IMG/VR virus record: IMGVR_UViG_3300025645_000502
Span: 1-22,548 of that record
Source: a virus
Strand: one strand, 5' to 3'
DNA: 22,548 bases
Part shown: one piece after another, positions 7,940 to 13,771 of the stretch
How positions within the stretch are numbered: the first letter of the stretch is position 1
Layout: each line of letters starts with the position of its first letter
Position numbers and translations under genes: made by a program
The notes under the pieces: generated by a model
Seen by the model: the letters and a program-made list of their open reading frames with translations, nothing else
Databases searched by the model: none
What the model was told of the DNA's origin: nothing

Positions 7940-8343
7940 CACCAGAATTATTAGCAATGTTAGGTGGTGGAGCTAGTGGCTTCATCTTTAAACTAGTAGG
8001 TACATTGGTACAAAATCAAGCAGCACTCACTAAAGGACTAATTGAAAAACAAAAAGCATCAGACGAAAGTGCCGATGCCGCAGCAAAAAGGGTAGATGCC
8101 TTTGGTGCTTGGACACGCAGGATTATTGTATTAACAGTTTTATTTGGTGTTATTATTGCACCATTTATTTTAGCAAATAGTGATTCAGGAGTTACTATTG
8201 CTACTGATTACAGTAATTGGTTTGGAATCTTTAAGGGTACAAATTATCAAACCCTACATGGATATATAATTTTACCAGAAATCAAGACAGCTGTTATCAG
8301 TATTATCAGTTTCTACTTCGGTAGTGCAGCAGTAAGTAAATAA
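7936..8343 (+). CDS. Holin-like membrane protein
   Basis: A 135-aa protein. The N-terminus has a glycine-rich hydrophobic stretch (LAMLGGGASGFIFKLVGTL). A charged helix follows (LIEKQKASDESADAAAKRVDAF), then a strong membrane span at about 67-86 (IIVLTVLFGVIIAPFILA). A loop with WFGIFKG follows, and a last hydrophobic segment near 112-132 (AVISIISFYFGSAA). I remember a phage family with exactly this plan, in which an MLGGGASGFIFK-like start and a TRRIIVLTVLF span are conserved; its members are commonly labelled holin-like without proof. The small size, the membrane spans and the neighbouring tiny membrane proteins support a lysis role. No endolysin is recognisable in the window. Alternatively it could be an inner-membrane virion component. 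Confidence 0.65.
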   Translation: MTPELLAMLGGGASGFIFKLVGTLVQNQAALTKGLIEKQKASDESADAAAKRVDAFGAWTRRIIVLTVLFGVIIAPFILANSDSGVTIATDYSNWFGIFKGTNYQTLHGYIILPEIKTAVISIISFYFGSAAVSK

Positions 8344-8345
8344 TT

Positions 8346-8525
8346 ATGAACGAGTGTTATATTTGTAAATGGACAAAAAACAAGCCAGAAAAGAACTGCA
8401 AACTCTCAGGGACTCCATCACCAAAGTGCTTGGCGAAAAGAGTAACGAAGATATTAGCGAGCATATACAAGAGGCTCAAGAGTCTGCTAGTGAAGGTGCT
8501 AAAGCGCTTAAGAAATCTCTTATAG
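8346..8525 (+). CDS. Overlapping 59-aa ORF: CxxC head plus cationic amphipathic helix
   Basis: Starting at the ATG at 8346, two bases after the holin-like stop in the same TAATTATG junction used by several other genes here, a frame runs 59 codons to the TAG at 8523-8525. Cysteines are at residues 4, 7, 18 and 28 (C-x2-C-x10-C-x9-C), a possible zinc-binding or disulfide head. Residues 29-59 contain ten Lys/Arg and no acidic residue. Leu, Val and Ile recur every three to four positions, giving a textbook amphipathic cationic helix. Most of it overlaps, in another frame, the 5' part of the gene starting at 8369. It resembles in concept the disruptins, cationic peptides that disrupt the outer membrane in place of spanins. 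The composition and start context are seen directly; translation and function are inferred. Confidence 0.45.
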   Translation: MNECYICKWTKNKPEKNCKLSGTPSPKCLAKRVTKILASIYKRLKSLLVKVLKRLRNLL

Positions 8526-9133
8526 AGAGAATCAAGGATTTACCAGTCGTAACTCAAGTATCTCAGCTTGGGGCAGCTGGTACTGTGGCTGTATCTACAG
8601 CTGCTGTAACACAGGTAGACATCGCTAAAGATAGGACTGAGATATTTGTAGCAGAGGTTGCTCAAGATGTAGTAGAACAAAGATTTGAAGTTCCACAGTT
8701 TATTGATAACTTTGTGGACTTTGCTAGTCTTAACGATTGGGGACAAGAAGTTATTGCTGAGAAGATTCAGGAGGCTCAGGCTTTTGTAGCAGAGGCTTCC
8801 GAACCACAACAGACTTCCACACCATCTGCTGAGTCTTCGGACACCACACCTGAAACCTCGTCTTCTTCGCAAGATAGTTCCTCCGATAGTCCTTCTCAGC
8901 CTTCAGAAACTGAAGAACCCCAAGAACCAAAATCAGAAGAGTCAGAGCCAAAAGAGGGTAAATCATCCTCAGAGCCTACTGAAGAGCCTAAGGAAGTCAA
9001 GTCTAATGATGAGCCTAAGGAAGAGTCAAAAGGCGATACAGAGCAATCTGAGGCTAAATCTAATGCCATACCTATAGTTGAAACACCTATAGATAATGAC
9101 TCATCAATTAGACAAGTATCACCAACATCATGA
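8369..9133 (+). CDS. Ser/Glu/Pro-rich protein of unknown function
   Basis: A 254-aa protein in two parts. Residues 1-150 are helical: a basic/acidic N-terminus (MDKKQARKELQTLRDSI), an Ala/Val-rich patch at about 69-84 (GAAGTVAVSTAAVTQV) that might touch a membrane, then helices with EVPQFIDNFVDFASL. Residues about 151-235 are a low-complexity tail of Ser, Thr, Glu, Pro and Lys with repeated EEPKE-like units. I do not recognise the family. The start at 8369 is preceded in frame by a TAA at 8366-8368, so no longer form is possible. It has no Shine-Dalgarno site and would be read either independently or by coupling to the overlapping frame that starts at 8346. It overlaps the next gene by four bases (ATGA). 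Confidence 0.7.
   Translation: MDKKQARKELQTLRDSITKVLGEKSNEDISEHIQEAQESASEGAKALKKSLIERIKDLPVVTQVSQLGAAGTVAVSTAAVTQVDIAKDRTEIFVAEVAQDVVEQRFEVPQFIDNFVDFASLNDWGQEVIAEKIQEAQAFVAEASEPQQTSTPSAESSDTTPETSSSSQDSSSDSPSQPSETEEPQEPKSEESEPKEGKSSSEPTEEPKEVKSNDEPKEESKGDTEQSEAKSNAIPIVETPIDNDSSIRQVSPTS
8984..9023 (+). repeat. Short direct repeat in the low-complexity tail
   Basis: The 13-mer GAGCCTAAGGAAG occurs at 8984-8996 and again at 9011-9023, encoding EPKE units in the Ser/Glu/Pro-rich tail. It probably reflects slippage or duplication inside a disordered region. Confidence 0.6.
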
Positions 9134-9537
9134 ATGCAAAAGAATATGCCCAAAAAAGAGTAGATGATAAACTACTTGGTTATAAAATAAGAGCTAAATT
9201 ATTTTCTGGAGAAGATAATTACTTTAAACAAAACCCCAATGTTGCAGGAATGGCTAATTTTGAAACCAATGATATTGTATTAAACCCATACTCAAAAGAT
9301 AGAAATATGGAATCAGTAGCAATGAATGAAGCCATAAGATTAAAAATGAGAAAAGAGGGGTTTGTTCCAGATATAGAAATATCAGACGAACAAAAACAGT
9401 TTTTTAAAGGAACTGCCTATGAGGGTAATGATGATGCAATCAAGGAAACAATATTTGCTAGAATATACTCAAAGGACTCATCGGCTAATGCTACAGAAGA
9501 CCAAATGAAAGCATACAAAGAATATATAGGAAAATGA
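9130..9537 (+). CDS. Conserved-looking phage protein of unknown function
   Basis: A 135-aa soluble, charged protein without cysteines or membrane segments. Readable motifs are NPNVAGMANFETNDIVLNPY near residues 36-55, the helix NEAIRLKMRKEGFVPDIE, then SDEQKQFFKGTAYEGND and IFARIYSKD. A final helix has ATEDQMKAYKEYIG. I remember this pattern (N-P-x-V-A-G-M-A...I-V-L-N-P-Y) from marine phage proteins with no assigned function. The family is therefore probably real and widespread, but that is memory only. It overlaps its neighbours by four bases on both sides (ATGA), placing it firmly in the same translation unit as the small membrane proteins. Confidence 0.75.
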   Translation: MNAKEYAQKRVDDKLLGYKIRAKLFSGEDNYFKQNPNVAGMANFETNDIVLNPYSKDRNMESVAMNEAIRLKMRKEGFVPDIEISDEQKQFFKGTAYEGNDDAIKETIFARIYSKDSSANATEDQMKAYKEYIGK

Positions 9538-9698
9538 TAGAATTTATTTTAACTCACTATAAAGACGACTTACTAGCTATGGCATTTGCCTACATTGGTA
9601 TAATATCTATTATAATGATGTTCTTACCAAAGGACAACTTCATTAAAAAATTCTTCAAAGAATTTGCATCAATCTTTACAACTTTTTTTAAAAAATGA
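9534..9698 (+). CDS. 54-aa single-span membrane protein
   Basis: An ATG at 9534 within the ATGA overlap opens a 54-codon frame ending at the TGA at 9696-9698, which overlaps the next start. The protein has a short polar N-terminus (MIEFILTHYKDD), one strong membrane span at about residues 14-31 (LAMAFAYIGIISIIMMFL) and a C-terminus rich in Phe and Lys (FIKKFFKEFASIFTTFFKK), which looks like an amphipathic basic tail. The tight overlaps on both sides and the coherent composition make it a real gene despite its size. It may belong to the lysis set (holin or spanin-like partner) or act with the VPEP-tailed protein that follows. I cannot assign a function. Confidence 0.7.
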   Translation: MIEFILTHYKDDLLAMAFAYIGIISIIMMFLPKDNFIKKFFKEFASIFTTFFKK

Positions 9699-10000
9699 GC
9701 CACGAATTTTCAGAATTAGATATTAACAATGACTCCGACTATGGTTGGGGTGAAAGCATTACATCAACCAATTACAATTATTTCTTTGTACCTTCTATAC
9801 CTGAGTGGGCATATAGTGAGTATGATGGCTTATACTATGAAGGCGTACAATACAATTGGGATGAGGTAGATTACAGATTAACTGTAGATTACAATAGTGT
9901 ACCTGAGCCAGCAGATGCAGGATTCATAGGTGCATTGATGGTAGGAATTTTTGTAGCATTCTGTTACTTTAAAAACAAGAAAGATATGGAGGAAAAATAA
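9695..10000 (+). CDS. 101-aa protein with PEP-CTERM-like C-terminal anchor
   Basis: Residues 1-68 are acidic and rich in Tyr, Trp, Asp and Ser (IPEWAYSEYDGLYYEG). The last third shows a tripartite tail: V69-P70-E71-P72, a hydrophobic segment at about 76-92 (GFIGALMVGIFVAFCYF) and a lysine cluster (KNKK). This is the layout of PEP-CTERM sorting signals, which exosortase/EpsH enzymes cut at the PEP box in bacteria that make exopolysaccharide. However, I see no N-terminal signal peptide and no exosortase in the window, and the final DMEEK is longer than the usual tail. A tail-anchored phage membrane protein with a chance VPEP is the simple alternative. The start is set by an ATGA overlap with the preceding tiny membrane protein. 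Confidence 0.7.
   Translation: MSHEFSELDINNDSDYGWGESITSTNYNYFFVPSIPEWAYSEYDGLYYEGVQYNWDEVDYRLTVDYNSVPEPADAGFIGALMVGIFVAFCYFKNKKDMEEK
9988..9992 (+). promoter_or_regulatory. Shine-Dalgarno site GGAGG before the basic-protein cluster
   Basis: GGAGG ten bases upstream of the ATG at 10003, at the head of the run of tiny basic genes. It supports the reality of the first, 27-codon gene. Confidence 0.7.
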
Positions 10001-10002
10001 TT

Positions 10003-10086
10003 ATGGCACATTACGGAAAAGGAAGTTGTGGAGAAAAGAAGGGTGGCAAGAGTAAAGGTCGCAGAACAATGAAAGGAAAATACTAA
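10003..10086 (+). CDS. 27-aa glycine/lysine-rich basic peptide
   Basis: A very short frame, MAHYGKGSCGEKKGGKSKGR followed by a basic end (RTMKGKY), with one cysteine. It is preceded by a good GGAGG site and its stop overlaps the next start (TAATG), which makes chance unlikely. Glycine/lysine repeats like this occur in tiny phage proteins near tail genes. I know no function. Nucleic-acid binding or packing inside the capsid is a guess from charge alone. Confidence 0.6.
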   Translation: MAHYGKGSCGEKKGGKSKGRRTMKGKY

Positions 10087-10199
10087 TGCCATTTAGCAAG
10101 TATAGTCCTAAGCAAAAGAAACTAGCCAGAGTTGCAGCACCTCGTAATAAGATTACTCAGGCTGACTTCAAAGCACTCAAGCGCAAGAAGATTAAATAA
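10086..10199 (+). CDS. 37-aa basic protein
   Basis: The frame begins in a TAATG overlap and ends in another. It encodes MPFSKYSPKQKKLARVAAP and then a helix containing ADFKALKRKKIK. The product is highly basic with no cysteine or acidic patch. Proteins beginning MP-x-S-K-Y-S-x-K-Q-K-K-L-A are familiar to me as small hypotheticals from marine phages. The function is unknown. Its position and charge match the other genes of this run, which are likely produced together. Confidence 0.65.
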   Translation: MPFSKYSPKQKKLARVAAPRNKITQADFKALKRKKIK

Positions 10200-10348
10200 T
10201 GGCTAAGATATGCAAGAGAGGTGTAGCGTGGGCTAGGAGAACTTTTGACAAGTATCCTAGTGCTTACGCAAATATGGCTGCCTCCAAGTATTGCAAAGAC
10301 CCCAACTATGCCAAAGGCGCTAAAGGCAAGAAAAGAAAGAAGAAGTAA
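10199..10348 (+). CDS. 49-aa basic protein with conserved-looking YPSAYAN motif
   Basis: It starts in a TAATG overlap. It contains C5, a short helix GVAWARRTFDKYPSAYANMA, C32 in ASKYCKDPNYAKG and a terminal block of eight basic residues in nine. The motif A-x-R-x-F-D-x-Y-P-S-A-Y-A-N-x-x-A-S-K-x-C is one I recognise from tiny phage (and giant-virus-related) proteins, where it is conserved though unassigned. Two cysteines separated by one helix suggest a small fold, and the basic tail suggests contact with nucleic acid. It overlaps the next gene by one base. Confidence 0.7.
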   Translation: MAKICKRGVAWARRTFDKYPSAYANMAASKYCKDPNYAKGAKGKKRKKK

Positions 10349-10602
10349 TGGGTGAACTCAAAAAGTGGAGAGAACAAAACTGGGTTAGGATTGGAACTGA
10401 TGGGAAGATTAAAGGACCTTGCGGAACTTCAAAAAACAAAAAGAACCCAGACCGTTGCCTTCCAATGGCTAAAGCCAAGAGTTTATCTCAATCTGAGCGA
10501 GCAGCCACAGCAAAGAAAAAGAAAAGAGCTGGTTCAAAGGGCAAGCAATTTGTGGCAAATACACCTAGAGCCAAGGTATCATTCAAAAGAAAGAAAGCAT
10601 GA
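10348..10602 (+). CDS. 84-aa basic protein with W-x2-x-W and two cysteines
   Basis: It begins MGELKKWREQNWVRIGTDG, continues with IKGPCGTSKNKKNPDRCLPM (C near 28 and 40) and then a long lysine/arginine-rich helix to the end. The pattern L-x-x-W-x-x-x-x-W-V-x-I followed by G-x-C-G and R-C-L-P resembles a small family found in phages and large DNA viruses; this is my recollection, not checked. The Cys pair and basic tail fit a DNA- or RNA-binding structural protein, but no activity is known. The start lies in a TAATG overlap and the stop overlaps the next gene (ATGA). Confidence 0.75.
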   Translation: MGELKKWREQNWVRIGTDGKIKGPCGTSKNKKNPDRCLPMAKAKSLSQSERAATAKKKKRAGSKGKQFVANTPRAKVSFKRKKA

Positions 10603-10862
10603 AAAGAAAACTCATAGGAGATAGCTTTGACTCAGAAGGTAGTGGATATGATTATGCAGGTGCAGGATTTGATGTAACTAGAGATGCTCTAGGTAAAATG
10701 CGTTCAAGAAACCCAAGGACTGGACAAATACTTAAAGGAAGAAAACACCCAACATATGAATTAACAAAAAAGGGAGAAAAGGAAGCAGGATATGCTATTG
10801 GTAAGTTATTTCCTAAAGGCAAATATACATCTTATAAACCAAATAGAAAGACAGTAAAGTGA
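10599..10862 (+). CDS. 87-aa basic protein with LKGRKHPTY motif
   Basis: The N-terminal third is acidic and glycine-rich (DSFDSEGSGYDYAGAGFD), followed by TRDALGKMRSRNPRTGQ, the motif LKGRKHPTYELTKKGEKEAG and a Lys/Tyr-rich end (FPKGKYTSYKPNRK). Such L-K-G-x-x-H-P-T-Y/F motifs occur in short phage and algal-virus proteins that keep company with the SFCARMSG-type protein encoded next to it. That pairing is from memory. It has no cysteines or membrane segment. It overlaps both neighbours by four bases (ATGA, GTGA), consistent with one co-translated set. Confidence 0.75.
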   Translation: MKRKLIGDSFDSEGSGYDYAGAGFDVTRDALGKMRSRNPRTGQILKGRKHPTYELTKKGEKEAGYAIGKLFPKGKYTSYKPNRKTVK

Positions 10863-11095
10863 AGAAAGAACATAAAAGCAAAAAGGGAGGACTAACTGCC
10901 GCAGGAAGAGCTTACTTCAAGAGAAAGACTGGTGCTAACTTACAAGCTCCAGTTACTGAGTCTAAGCCAACAGGTAAGAAGGCAGCTAGAAAGAAATCAT
11001 TTTGTGCCAGAATGTCTGGTGTCAAAGGTCCAATGAAGGACAAAAAAGGAAGACCAACTCGTAAAGCACTAGCGTTGCGTAGATGGAAATGTTAA
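10859..11095 (+). CDS. 78-aa basic protein of the SFCARMSG type (DUF6321-like)
   Basis: A GTG start at 10859 overlaps the previous TGA. The residues read KSKKGGLTAAGRAYFKRKTG, then NLQAPVTESKPTGKKAARK, then the hallmark KSFCARMSGVKGPMKDKKGR and the end ALALRRWKC. I know this arrangement as a widespread small family in phages and large DNA viruses, which I believe is DUF6321, without a known function. The two cysteines (in SFCARM and the last residue) and dense Lys/Arg are typical. The family is strongly basic and may bind packaged DNA or RNA; that is inference. A 12-base gap separates it from the next gene. Confidence 0.8.
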   Translation: MKKEHKSKKGGLTAAGRAYFKRKTGANLQAPVTESKPTGKKAARKKSFCARMSGVKGPMKDKKGRPTRKALALRRWKC

Positions 11096-11107
11096 TAATT
11101 TAATACA

Positions 11108-11500
11108 ATGAATAGAATAACTAGAGAAAGAATCAAAAAGCAAAGAGAAGCCAAGGGTTTTACTGGAATCCAAATCAAGGATTTAGGTAAGTTCTTCAAG
11201 CGAAAAGAAATGCAAGCACCTACACCTAGTGGAGTAAAGCCCAAAGCTGATGCCCCTAAGTCTAGTACCACTAACACTACTACTTCGGTACAGCAAAAAA
11301 AGAATGACAGAGTTTCTGGCAGAATAAAAACTGGTACTCCTACAGCTAGTCAACAAACACAAACTCAACAAACATCTGTTTCTCAAAAAGATGCGATTAG
11401 GAATCAAATTAAAAATCTTCAAGCTAGACAAGAAAAAGCTGGGAAGAAATTAAAGTTTTCGCTTCAACAACAGATAGACAAACTCAAAGCAAAGCTATAA
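11108..11500 (+). CDS. Basic, partly disordered protein ending in a coiled coil
   Basis: A 130-aa protein. The N-terminus is a basic helix (MNRITRERIKKQREAKGF, then DLGKFFKRKEMQ). The centre, about residues 37-95, is a Thr/Gln/Ser/Pro-rich linker (TNTTTSVQQKK, SQQTQTQQTS). The C-terminus is a lysine-rich helix (IRNQIKNLQARQEKAGKKLK) likely to form a coiled coil. There are no cysteines or membrane segments. It closes the run of basic genes and lies three bases before the large tail gene. I do not recognise it. A nucleic-acid-binding or virion linker protein is plausible from composition only. Confidence 0.7.
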   Translation: MNRITRERIKKQREAKGFTGIQIKDLGKFFKRKEMQAPTPSGVKPKADAPKSSTTNTTTSVQQKKNDRVSGRIKTGTPTASQQTQTQQTSVSQKDAIRNQIKNLQARQEKAGKKLKFSLQQQIDKLKAKL

Positions 11501-11503
11501 GTA

Positions 11504-13771
11504 GTGCCTAGATACGACAAGTACGGACCACAGGATGATGTAACCCTTGAAGACCTAGACATAGGTTTTACTGGGTTCAACAATCGTTTGCGCCCAGACC
11601 AGTTAACTGCTGGTATGCTCGCTGAGTGTAACAATGCTAGGCTAGATAGAACTGGCTCTTGGGAACTCCGTAATGGTGTCGATTCAGTAGGTGCGCCTAT
11701 TGCTGTAGGTGCTGATGCCCTGATTCTTACTGAATCAGGATTTACCTTGTTGGCAGATGATAATACTGTAACTATTACCATTGATGGTAATGATGATTTG
11801 CAGATAGCTGATTATAATAACATAGCTACTTTGCCAGCTACTGGCAGTATTCTCATATCTGGATTAACAGGAGTTACACCTGACCCTACAACTGCACCAC
11901 AAACTTACACAAAGAGTGGCTCTAATCTTATTGTAGCAGGAACATTTTCTGGTACACCAGCTGGGACAGAGGTAGTAAAGTTCCCAGTATTAAATGACAA
12001 TGTAGTAAATAAGGTATATGGTTCTTGTTCTTTTTCTGACCCCAACTCAGCGGACAACGAGAGCTATATTATTGTTGCTACAAATATCAAGGCAGTTGCT
12101 TACAAGGTATCTGACCCAAGCACTACTTTTAATTTATCTTACCCAAGTGCGACAACTATATCTAGTAAAGTAGATATGATACAAGCCTTTAATAAATTAC
12201 TTATATTTAGAAAAGGTGAGGTAGCACTAGAGGTAGACTTAGCTGCAAATAATATCACAAGTAGTCCAGCTATGTCATTGGTCTCAAGTGGAGTATACAC
12301 TCAACAGTCAACTGTTAGTGTTACTGACTTAGATATAGCAACAAAGGTTGCGACAGCTACAGTATCTAGTGTAGGTGGATTAAATGTAGGTCAAGTCCTA
12401 ACAGTTTCTGCTGTTGGAAGTTCTAGTGGATTTTCTGTAAATGACACAATTACAATTAGTACCATAGATACTGCAACAAACAAATTTACATTTATTGCAG
12501 ATGTAACCGACCAAACAAACAAGAATATAACATTTGTAACCAAAATATCCAGTAACCTTGGGTTTATCCATATGCCTACACCAGAGTTTGGTACATTACA
12601 CCAAAGGAGATTGGTTGTACCTTATCAGTTTGACCCAGAAAATAGCAATGCTTCTCGTAAAATCTTTGATGAAGTGATTGCTTCAGATATTTTAGACAGT
12701 AATACATATGACAGAATTTTTGGTTCATTTAGATTTAATGCAGGTGCTAGTGACTTTACTGTTGGGATTGTTTCTTTTACTGAGGACTCTATCTTAATAT
12801 TTAATAAGAATAGTATATACAGAGTATCTGGAACAGTTAACCCACAGAATGCTACTACTCAAGTATTGACCAATGAGATTGGTGCATTGGCTAGAAAGTC
12901 AATCGTACAAGTAGGCAAGAATGTATTCTTCTTATCAGATAATGGTGTGTACTCATTAGAGTTCCTTGATGAATACAATCTTCGTGGTACACAAACCCCA
13001 CTATCTGAGCCAATACAGAATACAATAGAGCAAATTGACCAAAGGTTTGCTAAGAACTCTACTGCTGTTTACTTCAATAATAGATACTATATAGCAGTAC
13101 CATTGAAGACAAACCCAGATGGTAGCTCAAATGACAATGGTGTAAATAATGCAATACTTGTATATAACTTCTTAAATAATCAATGGGAGTCAGTAGACAC
13201 AGTTAACACATCACCACAATTTGAGTACACAAATTTAATAATAGCTGGTTTAGGAAATGACAGAGGTGTTTATTCCATTAATGAAAATGGTGGCATACAC
13301 TTAATTGCCTCAGATGAAGCTAACTTTTCTACATCATCTCGCTCTGGCTTTGACAATGTTATTACACAAGTTGGAGAAACATCAAGCACACCAGTCAGGG
13401 TAGAGGGCAAGCTCAAGACTAGAATGTATACATATAATGATATTGGTCGCAAGAAGTATAATAGTTTTGACATACAAGCTGAAGGTAATACCATTGTCCC
13501 AACTGATTTTTCTATAAAGATAGAGACAGAAAACATTGATACAGACTTAGGGACACAAAAATCATTACTTGGTAATGCTAGCAAATACCTAGGAAATGAA
13601 CCAATTGCTCCATCTACTCCAGCTGAAGATGTTGCCATTCGTGGTAGAATAGGAAATATGAGAGCTTATGGTGCGCAATTACAGATTGAAAATATAGAAG
13701 GTACACCAAAAATCCGAAACATAAAGACAGCAGCAACACAGACTTTCAAATCAACTAACCCAGCAACATAA
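11504..13771 (+). CDS. Large tail protein, nozzle-like
   Basis: A 755-aa, mainly beta protein. I use the GTG at 11504, since the codons after it (MPRYDKYGPQDDVTLEDLDI) lead into the conserved-looking block GFNNRLRPDQLTAGMLAECN; the next ATG (11615) would cut this block. Repeated beta blades such as SILIFNKNSIYRVSG, NVFFLSDNGVYSLEF, STAVYFNNRYYIAVPL and ILVYNFLNNQWESV look like a beta-propeller, as in the gp12-type nozzle of podoviruses. The block N-x-R-L-R-P-D-Q-L-x-x-G-M-L-A-E is familiar from phage tail proteins with this plan. It overlaps the next, fibre-like gene by one base (TAATG). A receptor-binding role is a less likely alternative. Confidence 0.7.
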   Translation: MPRYDKYGPQDDVTLEDLDIGFTGFNNRLRPDQLTAGMLAECNNARLDRTGSWELRNGVDSVGAPIAVGADALILTESGFTLLADDNTVTITIDGNDDLQIADYNNIATLPATGSILISGLTGVTPDPTTAPQTYTKSGSNLIVAGTFSGTPAGTEVVKFPVLNDNVVNKVYGSCSFSDPNSADNESYIIVATNIKAVAYKVSDPSTTFNLSYPSATTISSKVDMIQAFNKLLIFRKGEVALEVDLAANNITSSPAMSLVSSGVYTQQSTVSVTDLDIATKVATATVSSVGGLNVGQVLTVSAVGSSSGFSVNDTITISTIDTATNKFTFIADVTDQTNKNITFVTKISSNLGFIHMPTPEFGTLHQRRLVVPYQFDPENSNASRKIFDEVIASDILDSNTYDRIFGSFRFNAGASDFTVGIVSFTEDSILIFNKNSIYRVSGTVNPQNATTQVLTNEIGALARKSIVQVGKNVFFLSDNGVYSLEFLDEYNLRGTQTPLSEPIQNTIEQIDQRFAKNSTAVYFNNRYYIAVPLKTNPDGSSNDNGVNNAILVYNFLNNQWESVDTVNTSPQFEYTNLIIAGLGNDRGVYSINENGGIHLIASDEANFSTSSRSGFDNVITQVGETSSTPVRVEGKLKTRMYTYNDIGRKKYNSFDIQAEGNTIVPTDFSIKIETENIDTDLGTQKSLLGNASKYLGNEPIAPSTPAEDVAIRGRIGNMRAYGAQLQIENIEGTPKIRNIKTAATQTFKSTNPAT

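Noticed and set aside
8357-8364. TATATTTG, matching the Bacteroidota -7 promoter element TAnnTTTG
   Set aside because: It lies inside the overlapping coding frame and no matching upstream TTG at the right distance is visible. A single 8-base match is weak.
8540-9153. Minus-strand frames over the Ser/Glu/Pro-rich gene
   Set aside because: They mirror its low-complexity codons (Ser/Arg/Leu-rich products) and no other minus-strand gene exists in the window.
10352-10624. Alternative frame over the 84-aa basic gene
   Set aside because: The frame at 10348 has a TAATG start, a Cys-pair motif and an ATGA exit. The 10352 frame has none of these.
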